A DNA stretch of 17,611 nucleotides from JAVEVH01 sp964430365 (GCA_964430365.1 CAYSEU010000012.1:1-17611), one strand, 5' to 3'. Counted from the stretch's first letter, positions 1-6,776 are shown. The notes: generated by a model from the letters alone, not told the origin. Translations and numbers: made by a program.

Positions 1-1014
1 ATCTAAATGAGTATCCTCTATTTTTTTAGTAATCTGACCTGTAATCTTTTCAGCAAATTTTATAATCTCCTCCTTATTTTCATCCTTAAAGATAGGAATA
101 ACTACCACCTTTATAGGTGCTATTATTGGAGGTAGTATCAGCCCCAAATCATCACTATGAGACATAATTACGGCCCCCATCATTCTTGTACTTACACCCC
201 AACTTGTCTGCCAAGGGTACTTAACCTCTCCATCTTTGTCAGCATATTTAATTTCGAAAGATTTAGAAAAATTCTGTCCAAGGTCATGTGATGTTCCAAA
301 CTGCAAGGCTTTACCGTCCTGCATGAGTGCTTCTACACCATACGTATCTAAAGCTCCTGCAAATTTCTCAGATTCAGATTTCTTACCTGTATATGTTTCC
401 AAACTCAAAACTTCTCTTGCAAAACTTCTATACATCTCTAGTGCATCTAAAACTTGCTTTTCAGATTCCTTATGACTCATATGTACAGTATGACCTTCTT
501 GCCAAAGAAACTCAGTAGTTCTTAGAAACGGTCTCGTCCTTTTCTCCCATCTAACAATATTAGCCCACTGATTAATCTTTAGAGGTAAATCTCTCCAAGA
601 AGTAATCCATCTTGAAAAGGTATCGTACATAATGGTTTCTGAGGTAGGCCTAACTATCAATTCCTCCTCTAATTTAGCCTCAGGATCTACCTCTACACCC
701 TTACCATCCTCTGTTTCTTTTAATCGATAATGTGTAACTACTGCACACTCTTTAGCAAAACCTTTAATATGCTCTGCCTCTTTAGAAAAGAATGATTTAG
801 GAATAAATAGAGGGAAGTATGCATTATTAACTCCCATACTCTTAATCCTTCTGTTTAATTCAGCTTGAATCTTTTCCCATATTGCAAAACCATATGGCTT
901 TATCACCATACATCCCCTTACTGATGAGTTTTCAGCTAACTCTGCCCTCTCAATGATATCCAAATACCACTGTGAGTAATCCTTCTCTCTTGGTGTTATA
1001 CCTTTGTTTGTCAT
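1..1014 (-). CDS. proS: Prolyl-tRNA synthetase, archaeal/eukaryal-type (3' end cut off by window edge)
   Basis: This class II aminoacyl-tRNA synthetase charges tRNA-Pro with proline in the cytoplasm. The reading frame is open from the ATG at 1014 to base 1, giving 338 codons of a protein that is usually about 480 residues, so the anticodon-binding C-terminus lies outside. The N-terminus MTNKGITPREKDYSQWY, the class II 'RPTSET' motif, the motif 2 region ('RWEKRTRPFLRTTEFLWQEGH') and 'TSWGVSTRMMGAVIMSH' identify the archaeal/eukaryal-like ProRS type, which lacks the bacterial editing insertion. It follows the RuBisCO gene by 25 bp on the same strand. A TACAAT box ends exactly 6 nt before the ATG and there is no Shine-Dalgarno site, so it may have its own leaderless transcript. 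A tRNA-Pro gene lies elsewhere in the window. Identification is secure. Confidence 0.95.
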   Translation of the reverse strand, partial: MTNKGITPREKDYSQWYLDIIERAELAENSSVRGCMVIKPYGFAIWEKIQAELNRRIKSMGVNNAYFPLFIPKSFFSKEAEHIKGFAKECAVVTHYRLKETEDGKGVEVDPEAKLEEELIVRPTSETIMYDTFSRWITSWRDLPLKINQWANIVRWEKRTRPFLRTTEFLWQEGHTVHMSHKESEKQVLDALEMYRSFAREVLSLETYTGKKSESEKFAGALDTYGVEALMQDGKALQFGTSHDLGQNFSKSFEIKYADKDGEVKYPWQTSWGVSTRMMGAVIMSHSDDLGLILPPIIAPIKVVVIPIFKDENKEEIIKFAEKITGQITKKIEDTHLD

Positions 1015-1020
1015 AGTGGT

Positions 1021-1026
1021 ATTGTA
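1021..1026 (-). promoter_or_regulatory. Putative -10 box of proS (leaderless arrangement)
   Basis: TACAAT on the minus strand, followed by 6 nt (ACCACT) and then the proS ATG. This would put the transcription start at or next to the start codon. No clear -35 box was seen. AT-rich sequence makes chance matches likely, but the same spacing recurs at other genes here. Confidence 0.4.
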
Positions 1027-1039
1027 CAATACTTCTTTA

Positions 1040-2410
1040 CTAATATACAATTCTAGGATCAAATCCCCAGTGTGAGGCTGCCTTAGCAAGAGCACTCTGT
1101 GGATGATCTAATATCCATTGCTTTAAATCTTGTCTTTCCATAGCGATATCCCTAGCTTCTACCATAGCTTCTACACCTGCCTCTATACCCCAAGGATGCC
1201 CTAGTACTCCTCCTCCTGCTTGTAGTATGATATCTTCTCCTAATTTGATTATTGACTCCCCTATTGTTCCAGAATGTAATCCACCTGATGCTGTATGCCA
1301 AACTCCTTTCATACCAAACCAATTCTGACCAAGTGTCATATCACTTTCTGGCGTAATATCTGCTTGTAGTGCTTCTTGTATTAATTTGGGTTCATTGTAA
1401 TTCTCCATCTTAGTCTTAGGAGCACCACCATGCAGGGAATCTACGCCTAGTAAACGCATGATTTTAGCAATTACGACCATAGACATAGAGAAGTCTAATA
1501 TCTCACCTTTATTATGTACCCCAGGGCCTGACTCCCTATCTAAAAGACCATGCATAGCCCTATGTGCATGTATAGCTAAACCAGGATTATGCTTTCTCAC
1601 TGTTTGTACTGCACTAAAACCAGTAGTAACAACATCCATCATCATCCATCTACCACCATTCTCCTTAATCATATCTGCTCTCTCTAACATAATGTCTAAA
1701 TCAGAATGAGTAGTATTACAGAAATACAATTTTCTCTTACCACTCTTCTTCTCTATATCCCTTTGTACCTCATGTACTAACTTACATCTGTCTTCAAACT
1801 TATTAAAATACAAGCTAGTTAAATTCTCATCATCCTTAATACCCTGAAACTCTCCCTTAGCTGCAGTAAAGAGTATCTTTGCTAGATATGCTTGCTCTTT
1901 AGCCGTTCTACCTACCTTAGGCTTAGGTACAGTACACATCAAAGGACCTCTTTCAATTTGCATGAACTCTCTTACACCAGTAATACCAAATTGGGGACCA
2001 GGAAAGCTCTTAACAAGGCTTTCAGGAAATCGGACATCGATTAATCTAAATGCCTTTAACATCTTCATACTATCTATATTACCAGCTATACCAGCAAACA
2101 ATCCGGCCATATTACCCTCCTCAAAGATCTCTTTCTTGTATGCAATCTTAAAAGTCTTTGTCTTAGGATCTAAGTCATATGCTACTGCCTTTAGCTTATC
2201 TGCTAACTTAGTACCAGAGTGCTTACCCTCATCTACCTTAGTCCATGTACCAGTAGAGCTCTCAGCAGCACAACTACCTGCAGCATCTTCAAACTTGTCA
2301 TCAGATATACCATCTGCTAACTCAATATCTAAATATGTAATTAGGTAATCCTTATCTGCGTTTGGAGGACTCCACCCCTTAGGGGCGACGTAATTAAACT
2401 GAACAGCCAT
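1040..2410 (-). CDS. rbcL: RuBisCO large subunit, form III-like, with divergent loop 6
   Basis: Ribulose-1,5-bisphosphate carboxylase large chain, 456 aa and complete. Archaeal and CPR form III enzymes are known to carboxylate RuBP made from AMP/nucleosides, yielding two 3-phosphoglycerate; this role is inferred here. Catalytic positions are present (spinach number in brackets): E50(60), T55/W56(65/66), N111(123), K163/K165(175/177) in VPKPKVG, carbamylated K192(201) with D194/E195 in IKDDE, H283/R284/H287(294/295/298) in HAHRAMH, H327, K334, S375(379), and the phosphate-binding GGG at 399-401. Unusual: loop 6 reads HGGAPKTKMEN instead of the conserved HxGTxxxGKxEG pattern, and about 11 extra residues lie between H287 and H327 (around 290-306). 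'VPKPKVG' and 'DDENLTS' match archaeal form III better than form II or II/III; the exact subtype is unresolved. The gene lies 18 bp after an unknown gene and 25 bp before proS. There is no Shine-Dalgarno site. Confidence 0.93.
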   Translation of the reverse strand: MAVQFNYVAPKGWSPPNADKDYLITYLDIELADGISDDKFEDAAGSCAAESSTGTWTKVDEGKHSGTKLADKLKAVAYDLDPKTKTFKIAYKKEIFEEGNMAGLFAGIAGNIDSMKMLKAFRLIDVRFPESLVKSFPGPQFGITGVREFMQIERGPLMCTVPKPKVGRTAKEQAYLAKILFTAAKGEFQGIKDDENLTSLYFNKFEDRCKLVHEVQRDIEKKSGKRKLYFCNTTHSDLDIMLERADMIKENGGRWMMMDVVTTGFSAVQTVRKHNPGLAIHAHRAMHGLLDRESGPGVHNKGEILDFSMSMVVIAKIMRLLGVDSLHGGAPKTKMENYNEPKLIQEALQADITPESDMTLGQNWFGMKGVWHTASGGLHSGTIGESIIKLGEDIILQAGGGVLGHPWGIEAGVEAMVEARDIAMERQDLKQWILDHPQSALAKAASHWGFDPRIVY

Positions 2411-2416
2411 GGGCAG

Positions 2417-2422
2417 TATATA
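2417..2422 (-). promoter_or_regulatory. Putative -10 box of the RuBisCO gene (leaderless arrangement)
   Basis: TATATA on the minus strand followed by 6 nt (CTGCCC) and the RuBisCO ATG. It lies in the 18-bp gap after the upstream gene, so RuBisCO could be transcribed alone as well as from the upstream genes. No convincing -35 box. Confidence 0.35.
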
Positions 2423-2428
2423 CTTAAT

Positions 2429-2929
2429 TTATTTCTTCTCCCTATATTCTATACTGATTGGATTAATATATTCAATCTTTTCTATATATTTCTCACATAC
2501 TCCTTCTAACTCTTCTAAATTCTCTATACTCTCTACCATCCAATCCTCATTACTCTCCTCCTCTAATATCCTTTTAATATCGCTATTTATTTCCTTCCCC
2601 TCATCACTTGTATCAGTAACAATTACTCCTACTACTTTCAATTGCTTTAATGTCCCGAAGAAATCTCTAAACCACCTTGCATTAAAATTGAGAGTAAGAT
2701 TCGGGGTAATCTCTTTACTCATTACAATTAATGGTATTTTACCATTCTCAGTACATTCTAAAGAACAAAACATTAAGAAATTTCTCATAGTTAACTCTGA
2801 TCTATCAAAATATGAGATAGGATGATTTGTGCCAAGAAAAGAAAAGTACTCTATCCAATCCTTACATGCAGGTATATTATATCTAGCAGGTAATATTGGT
2901 CTAAATTTTGAAATCTTATTCTTATCCAT
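2429..2929 (-). CDS. Hypothetical protein, 166 aa, between receiver gene and RuBisCO
   Basis: Not recognised. The protein is soluble-looking, with no signal peptide or membrane segment. It has a mixed first half and an alternating pattern in the middle (a hydrophobic strand 'KIPLIVMS', then 'LKQLKVVGVIVTDTSDEG'), followed by an acidic, probably helical C-terminus rich in Glu (about 120-166). Its start overlaps the end of the receiver-like gene by 8 bp, which suggests translational coupling, and its stop lies 18 bp before the RuBisCO start. The pair may work together. The strand-acid pattern of the middle part could be a degenerate alpha/beta domain, but I see no diagnostic motif. Confidence 0.8.
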   Translation of the reverse strand: MDKNKISKFRPILPARYNIPACKDWIEYFSFLGTNHPISYFDRSELTMRNFLMFCSLECTENGKIPLIVMSKEITPNLTLNFNARWFRDFFGTLKQLKVVGVIVTDTSDEGKEINSDIKRILEEESNEDWMVESIENLEELEGVCEKYIEKIEYINPISIEYREKK

Positions 2930-3413
2930 TCTTTACTTCTGAATCCTTTTCTTTTTTATATTTTTGAATCAAATACTCCCTACAAATTTCATTTATATTA
3001 TGACAAAGATTCTCACCTTTCACCCTATGAGGATCTCTTTCAATATACCAATCTTTACTATCTTTTACTAAAAAATCTATTTTCCAAAGCTGATGGTTTA
3101 AAGATTCAGACGTAGGGAATATTACTCCACCCTTCTCTCCGAAAAATTCAACAAGGATTTCTGCAATACTACTACCATATTCTGAGAAATTAATATCCAG
3201 ATATTCATCTAGAAACAGAAAGGGAATTTTATCCTCTTTGTATACCTCTTTTACAATCCGAAATGTCCTTGCAATAAAGTCATCTTCACCGGTTACTATT
3301 CTTGGCAGCACTTCTAAAGATACTAATTCTTCTCTAATCTTACCTATTTTATCTCTAGAATCATCCACTATTATAAATTCATAGCTATCTAACATCTTTT
3401 CACTATCATTCAT
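2922..3413 (-). CDS. Stand-alone receiver (CheY-like) domain protein
   Basis: A 163-aa protein resembling a divergent response-regulator receiver domain with no output domain. Strand 1 'FIIVDDS' carries the acidic pair D17/D18. Strand 3 'PFLFLDEYLDI' puts an aspartate (D69) at the phospho-acceptor position. Strand 4 'GGVIFPTSE' places T101/S102 at the conserved Thr/Ser position. The expected lysine after strand 5 is not clear, so phosphorylation is uncertain. A Lys/Glu-rich tail follows. No histidine kinase is seen in the window. It is first in a minus-strand run leading to the unknown 166-aa gene, RuBisCO and proS, and is divergent from rlmN across 29 bp. The receiver call is by pattern only. 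Confidence 0.7.
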   Translation of the reverse strand: MNDSEKMLDSYEFIIVDDSRDKIGKIREELVSLEVLPRIVTGEDDFIARTFRIVKEVYKEDKIPFLFLDEYLDINFSEYGSSIAEILVEFFGEKGGVIFPTSESLNHQLWKIDFLVKDSKDWYIERDPHRVKGENLCHNINEICREYLIQKYKKEKDSEVKNG

Positions 3414-3424
3414 CTTAATATTGA

Positions 3425-3430
3425 AATATA
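3425..3430 (-). promoter_or_regulatory. Putative -10 box of the receiver gene
   Basis: TATATT on the minus strand, 11 nt before the ATG at 3413. It shares the 29-bp divergent gap with the rlmN box and overlaps it, so the two promoters would exclude each other. Weak evidence in AT-rich DNA. Confidence 0.3.
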
Positions 3431-3432
3431 AT
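3427..3432 (+). promoter_or_regulatory. Putative -10 box of rlmN
   Basis: Perfect TATAAT, 10 nt before the rlmN ATG, implying a 5' leader of only about 4 nt. No good -35 hexamer was found 16-18 nt upstream. No Shine-Dalgarno site is present before the ATG. Confidence 0.5.
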
Positions 3433-3442
3433 TTAAATTGAT

Positions 3443-4432
3443 ATGTTTAAGAAGTTTGTTAAAAAACACAATTTACCTGCCTATAGGATATCACAAATAA
3501 ATAGTCATTACTATAAAGAGTTTGTATCTTCATGGGATGAAATGTCTACTCTACCAAAGGATTTAAGAGAGAAGTTAAAAAAGGAAATACCATTCTCAAA
3601 ACTAATATATGTATCCTCTAATACCTCTAAAGATGGTAATACTCAGAAAGTACTTTTTAAAACAGAACAAGGCAACTATATAGAAAGTGTATTAATGAGA
3701 GAGAAAGGTAGAAATACTGTATGTGTAAGCTGTATGAGTGGGTGTCCTGTTGGATGTATATTCTGTGCTACAGGGCAGATGGGTTTAAATGAGAACTTAG
3801 ATTCTCAACAGATACTAGATCAAATACTGTATTTTTGTAGAATATTAAAACCTCTAAATGAGAGAGTAACAAACATTGTATACATGGGTATGGGAGAGCC
3901 TCTACTCAATTTAGAGAATGTTTCACTCTCCATTATTGATATTACAGCTAAAGAGAAACTAGCCTTTTCTAAAAGGCGTGTAACATTATCAACTTCAGGC
4001 TATGTTCAAAATTTAGAGACCTTTTTAGCCAAAAACTTAGGAGTTAAGATTGCAATCAGTTTACATGCACCTAATCAAAAGCTAAGAAATATGCTAATGC
4101 CTAGTGTGTCTAATAGTAATCCTTTAAGAAGTCTTTTAGACACTTTAGATTCATATACGAAAAAGAGTAACAAGAGGATAACATATGAGTATGTACTGCT
4201 TAGAAATATTAATGATAGTGTAGAACATGCTAAGGAATTAGTTAATTTACTTAAGGGTAGATTAGCCTTAGTAAACCTAATTAATTACAATGAGAATGAA
4301 TGTTTACCTTTTAAGAAATCAAAAAATACCCCCCTATTCCAAAGAATATTACAGGAAAGAGGTATTACATGTACTATTAGAAAATCCTTAGGAGAGGATA
4401 TTAAAGGAGCATGTGGCCAGTTAGCTAGTTAA
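3443..4432 (+). CDS. rlmN: 23S rRNA (adenine-2503-C2)-methyltransferase, radical SAM
   Basis: RlmN methylates C2 of A2503 in 23S rRNA (and A37 of some tRNAs in known family members), using a radical SAM mechanism with a cysteine-bound methyl intermediate. The 329-aa protein has the [4Fe-4S] cluster motif CX3CX2C at C101, C105 and C108. C94 and C324 correspond to the two catalytic cysteines (C118 and C355 in E. coli); C324 lies in the C-terminal 'GACGQLA'. The SAM-binding GMGEP is at 149-153 and 'SLHAP' at 206-210. The missing N-terminal extension makes it somewhat shorter than the E. coli enzyme, but all functional residues are present. The closely related Cfr resistance enzymes share the motifs; housekeeping RlmN is the simpler reading. 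It is the only plus-strand gene in the window. Confidence 0.95.
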   Translation: MFKKFVKKHNLPAYRISQINSHYYKEFVSSWDEMSTLPKDLREKLKKEIPFSKLIYVSSNTSKDGNTQKVLFKTEQGNYIESVLMREKGRNTVCVSCMSGCPVGCIFCATGQMGLNENLDSQQILDQILYFCRILKPLNERVTNIVYMGMGEPLLNLENVSLSIIDITAKEKLAFSKRRVTLSTSGYVQNLETFLAKNLGVKIAISLHAPNQKLRNMLMPSVSNSNPLRSLLDTLDSYTKKSNKRITYEYVLLRNINDSVEHAKELVNLLKGRLALVNLINYNENECLPFKKSKNTPLFQRILQERGITCTIRKSLGEDIKGACGQLAS

Positions 4433-4448
4433 TATTTTTCTTCTTTAC

Positions 4449-4540
4449 ATTGGTAGCTTGGAAGAGATATAATTTGGTTAATCATGAGGAGGAATACGAC
4501 CCTTTACCCTAGTGGTACTGAGCTACGCCCTCCATTTTTT
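4449..4540. other. Possibly structured convergent intergenic element with tRNA-like 5' sequence
   Basis: The 124-bp gap between the converging rlmN and the 71-aa gene holds GC-richer sequence with complementary pairs: GTAGCT (4453-4458) with AGCTAC (4521-4526), and GGAGG (4488-4492) with CCTCC (4529-4533). The pairs interleave, so together they would form a pseudoknot. On the plus strand CCTCC is followed by A and six T (4535-4540), so the second pair could act as a long-looped terminator for rlmN. On the minus strand 4517-4532 reads GAGGGCGTAGCTCAGT, like the first bases of a tRNA, but no D-stem partner, anticodon arm or T-arm follows. The strand and nature are undecided. Confidence 0.3.
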
Positions 4541-4556
4541 CTCTAATACAACAAAT

Positions 4557-4772
4557 TTAATAGCAATCCTCTGAAGGCTTACCGCTCTTAATACCATCTA
4601 AGTACTCTAACCACAGCTCAGAGCTCCTATCACTCTCCCATGTATGATTGCCAATGGCATAGTAAAATGGTGTTTCAGTAAGTAAAACATCCCCTATCAC
4701 CTCCCCCGTAATCTCAGAGTACCTATTCGCATATTTATATATCAATTTGAAAAAATCTCTATTATATCTCAT
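4557..4772 (-). CDS. Small hypothetical protein, 71 aa
   Basis: Not recognised. The protein is soluble, rich in aromatic residues (Tyr, Phe, Trp) and charged, with an amphipathic start (RDFFKLIYKYANRY) and an acidic C-terminus ending in Cys-Tyr. A perfect TATAAT sits 5 nt before the ATG, which supports a real, leaderless gene. It stands alone between rlmN (converging) and the terminator of the secreted-protein gene, so it is not part of a visible operon. It could be a short false reading frame; the promoter-like box is the main argument for it. Confidence 0.55.
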   Translation of the reverse strand: MRYNRDFFKLIYKYANRYSEITGEVIGDVLLTETPFYYAIGNHTWESDRSSELWLEYLDGIKSGKPSEDCY

Positions 4773-4777
4773 ACCTA

Positions 4778-4783
4778 ATTATA
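4778..4783 (-). promoter_or_regulatory. Putative -10 box of the 71-aa gene (leaderless)
   Basis: Perfect TATAAT on the minus strand, followed by 5 nt (TAGGT) and ATG. The upstream terminator hairpin (4796-4815) separates it from the next gene, so an independent promoter is expected here. Confidence 0.5.
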
Positions 4784-4785
4784 CA

Positions 4786-4815
4786 TAAAAAAGAAAAACC
4801 CCCATATGGGGGTTT
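4786..4815 (-). terminator. Rho-independent terminator after the secreted-protein gene
   Basis: Perfect hairpin AAACCCCCATATGGGGGTTT (4796-4815) with a GC-rich 5-bp core. On the minus strand it is followed by a U-rich tract (TTTTTCTTTTTT including the stem end). It lies 25 bp after the stop of the 129-aa secreted-protein gene and would end that transcription unit. Confidence 0.9.
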
Positions 4816-4840
4816 AACTTATGGTACATTGTAATCTCAA

Positions 4841-5230
4841 TTATCTATTACAATTACCCATTCCTCTACCTTGGCCATCTCCATTTCTACTTCCTTGACC
4901 AAGACCTAATTCTGCTCTAATTGCATTAGCTCCATCGGTATCACCCTCTAGTGCTAACTCTCTTGCCTCTACGAATAGGTCAAATTCCTCTTGTGTATCT
5001 ATTTTGTTTAATACACCAGGTTTTCTACCATCCTGAGTCATTATCTCTACCCAAGCTTCGTAATCTTTGTCTGTAAAGATCTGCTCCATCTCAGCTTCTC
5101 TCTCTTCTGTGTGATTTGGACCTACTTGAGTATAGTCTCCTTGGTATGCATCTGCATCCTTAGTTGTAAAAGCAATTACTCCTAAAAGTGCTACTGCTAA
5201 TACTCCTAATGCTAATACTGTGTTTTTCAT
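4841..5230 (-). CDS. Small secreted protein with Gly/Arg-rich tail
   Basis: A 129-aa protein with a clear Sec signal: MKN, hydrophobic stretch about 4-21 (TVLALGVLAVALLGVIAF), and a likely cleavage after 'DADA' near residue 28. The mature part is short, acidic and helical ('EEREAEMEQIFTDKDYEAWVEIMTQ', then 'EEFDLFVEARELALEGDTDGANAIRAELGLG'), and ends in a flexible tail GQGSRNGDGQGRGMGNCNR. The pattern resembles small periplasmic proteins in Patescibacteria with a 'DYEAW' segment; their function is unknown to me. It follows the sigma factor/membrane protein pair and may be their regulon member. The membrane protein ends in a similar 'GRGRNMQ' tail. The upstream region has tandem repeats and the gene ends at a strong terminator. 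Confidence 0.85.
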   Translation of the reverse strand: MKNTVLALGVLAVALLGVIAFTTKDADAYQGDYTQVGPNHTEEREAEMEQIFTDKDYEAWVEIMTQDGRKPGVLNKIDTQEEFDLFVEARELALEGDTDGANAIRAELGLGQGSRNGDGQGRGMGNCNR

Positions 5231-5257
5231 ATGCCTAGTATTTTACAAGTTAAATAT

Positions 5258-5300
5258 GTAGAGAACAGTAGATATATATCTCTACAAATATATCTACAAA
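5258..5300. promoter_or_regulatory. Repeat-rich putative operator upstream of the secreted-protein gene
   Basis: The 105-bp gap before the 129-aa gene holds adjacent direct repeats TATATCTCTACAAA (5275-5288) and TATATCTACAAA (5289-5300), plus inverted GTAGA units at 5258 and 5268. A perfect palindrome AGATATATATCT lies at 5270-5281. These units end about 28 bp upstream of the ATG, as expected for a regulator site or promoter element. No factor can be named. Confidence 0.4.
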
Positions 5301-5335
5301 GAGAATAAATTACCTCTCTACTAAGTATTACGAAA

Positions 5336-6055
5336 TTAGAAATGATTTTCTTGCATATTTCTTCCTCTACCCTCCCAAGGAAGTATCTCTAAGGCTTGAA
5401 ATGTACTCTCATCTACTACGTTTCCTACTATCTTTATCTTCTCCCCTTTAACCAACCCCACAGCTCTCCTTACCTTAGCATCTGATGTATCTACACCCCA
5501 TATATTACCATCTAAGCCCTCTATCTCTATACCCCCCTCTTTTACTTCAAGTATTGTACCAGCAAGATACCCTGTCTCTGGACTATTCCATATCTTATAC
5601 CTGGGATCTAGTGTTATATCGTATGTAGAAAAGCTTTCAGAAAACACCCTATTAAGTCTCTCTGATATTCCTAAAAGATGTAATGCTCCACCAAGTATCA
5701 ATATTGCTAATGTATTTATTACAAATATCTTTCTAAAAGAGAATATATATCCCCTATCTGTATATCTAAAGTTAAGATATGCTACTACTAAAAATATTAA
5801 CGTTAGTAATACCCATATGGTTGGTATAGCAAGGACCACTGCTTCTAGTAGGCCATTTACAGAAAGTATTAAGTCAAATACATCCGTTGATTCAAAAAGA
5901 TATATAGATATTGCAAAACCTACTGACCCAAACAGTATATTTAATCCAAAAAGAGACCATAAAAAGGAGTTCTTTAATACAAAAGACCATCTCCCTATTG
6001 GTTTAATATTCTCTTTCTCTATCTTTTCTAATACCTTTTTAGATATTTTTCCCAT
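5336..6055 (-). CDS. Membrane protein, possible anti-sigma factor/sensor with C-terminal OB-like domain
   Basis: A 239-aa protein. A basic N-terminal cytoplasmic segment (1-28) is followed by three likely membrane helices at about 31-54, 68-96 and 110-130, then a soluble C-terminal domain (about 160-226) with strands 'AGTILEVKEGGIEIEGLDGNIWGVDT' and 'GEKIKIVGNVVDESTFQALEILPWE'. This has the look of a small beta-barrel/OB fold such as DUF5666. Its start overlaps the ECF sigma gene by 17 bp, the usual arrangement for an anti-sigma factor, but no zinc anti-sigma (HxxxCxxC) motif is present. By inference the N-terminal tail binds sigma and the C-terminal domain senses something outside. It could also be a regulated target rather than a regulator. 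Confidence 0.8.
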   Translation of the reverse strand: MGKISKKVLEKIEKENIKPIGRWSFVLKNSFLWSLFGLNILFGSVGFAISIYLFESTDVFDLILSVNGLLEAVVLAIPTIWVLLTLIFLVVAYLNFRYTDRGYIFSFRKIFVINTLAILILGGALHLLGISERLNRVFSESFSTYDITLDPRYKIWNSPETGYLAGTILEVKEGGIEIEGLDGNIWGVDTSDAKVRRAVGLVKGEKIKIVGNVVDESTFQALEILPWEGRGRNMQENHF

Positions 6056-6629
6056 ATCTTTGCACTAATATTTTAAACTTTTCTTTACCCCTACTTATTA
6101 ATGAAGCTACACTACCACTAGATACATGTAATATTTCTGCTATCTCATTATACTCTTTCTCTTCAAAAAACCTTAGTACAAGTACCTCCCTATACTTCCT
6201 ATCTAATTTAGAAAGGATATCCCTTACTTCACTACCCTTAGCACTTTTTAAAAAATCATCCTCTATATCTTCTTCTGATGGTATTCTATCAAATATCTCT
6301 TCATCTTCTATATTAGATATACTAATCTTTTTCTTTCTTAGAAAAGAAACAGCCTCATTATGAGCAATCCTATATATCCAGTTTGAGAATGAGTACTTAC
6401 TATTAAAGCTATTAATATTCCTATATGCCTTTAGAAATACCTCTTGTAATATATCTTCGGCATCTTCTGTAGATATGTACAGTATTCTTTGGATATATCG
6501 AAGTAACTTAGACTCATACCTCTCTACTATATATCTATACGCATTTAAGTCTTTCTTAACACTTTCTACAAGCTCTAAATCAGAAAGTTGCTTTTCTTCT
6601 TTGATTGTTTTTTCTTTTTGATTAACCAT
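6039..6629 (-). CDS. ECF-family RNA polymerase sigma factor
   Basis: A 196-aa sigma-70 family factor that directs RNA polymerase to a dedicated promoter set. Region 2 spans about 24-101: 'DAEDILQEVFLKAYRN' (56-71) for core and -10 binding, and 'FSNWIYRIAHNEAVSFLRKKK' (81-101). An acidic linker (104-128) leads to region 4 at about 133-190, with the -35 helix-turn-helix 'YNEIAEILHVSSGSVASLISRGKEKFK'. Length and domain order match the ECF group; there is no region 1.1 or 3. It is followed, with 17-bp overlap, by the membrane protein, and then by the secreted protein. A TAATAT box lies 7 nt before the ATG. The stress or signal it serves cannot be read from the sequence. Confidence 0.93.
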   Translation of the reverse strand: MVNQKEKTIKEEKQLSDLELVESVKKDLNAYRYIVERYESKLLRYIQRILYISTEDAEDILQEVFLKAYRNINSFNSKYSFSNWIYRIAHNEAVSFLRKKKISISNIEDEEIFDRIPSEEDIEDDFLKSAKGSEVRDILSKLDRKYREVLVLRFFEEKEYNEIAEILHVSSGSVASLISRGKEKFKILVQRYGKNI

Positions 6630-6636
6630 TTAGTAT

Positions 6637-6642
6637 ATATTA
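6637..6642 (-). promoter_or_regulatory. Putative -10 box of the ECF sigma gene
   Basis: TAATAT on the minus strand, 7 nt before the sigma ATG; a TATATA lies closer (4 nt). It sits in the 67-bp gap after tRNA-Pro and would give a leaderless mRNA. Confidence 0.35.
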
Positions 6643-6696
6643 GCAATCAAAATTAAACCCTGCTTAACTGGCTTCAAAATACCTACAGTTCAACAT

Positions 6697-6769
6697 CGGG
6701 GTGATCCGACTTGAACGGACGACCTCTACGTCCCGAACGTAGCGTTCTAGCCATCTGAACTACACCCCG
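6697..6769 (-). tRNA. tRNA-Pro (anticodon CGG)
   Basis: A full 73-nt cloverleaf. The acceptor CGGGGTG pairs with CACCCCG; the D-arm is GTTC/GAAC; the anticodon stem CTACG/CGTAG encloses loop TTCGGGA (anticodon CGG, reading CCG); the T-arm is GTCCG-TTCAAGT-CGGAT. C1-G72 and a following A (position 73) fit tRNA-Pro. CCA is not encoded. It begins 7 bp after the argS stop on the same strand and may be processed from the argS transcript. Confidence 0.95.
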
Positions 6770-6776
6770 TCCATAA

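Noticed and set aside
236..518. Two short plus-strand frames at the left end
   Set aside because: Antisense to proS, which has strong synthetase motifs in the other strand.
4517..4533. A complete tRNA on the minus strand starting GGAGGGCGTAGCTCAGT
   Set aside because: Only the first bases look like a tRNA; no D-stem partner, anticodon arm, T-arm or acceptor 3' strand follows, so it is reported only as a tRNA-like element.
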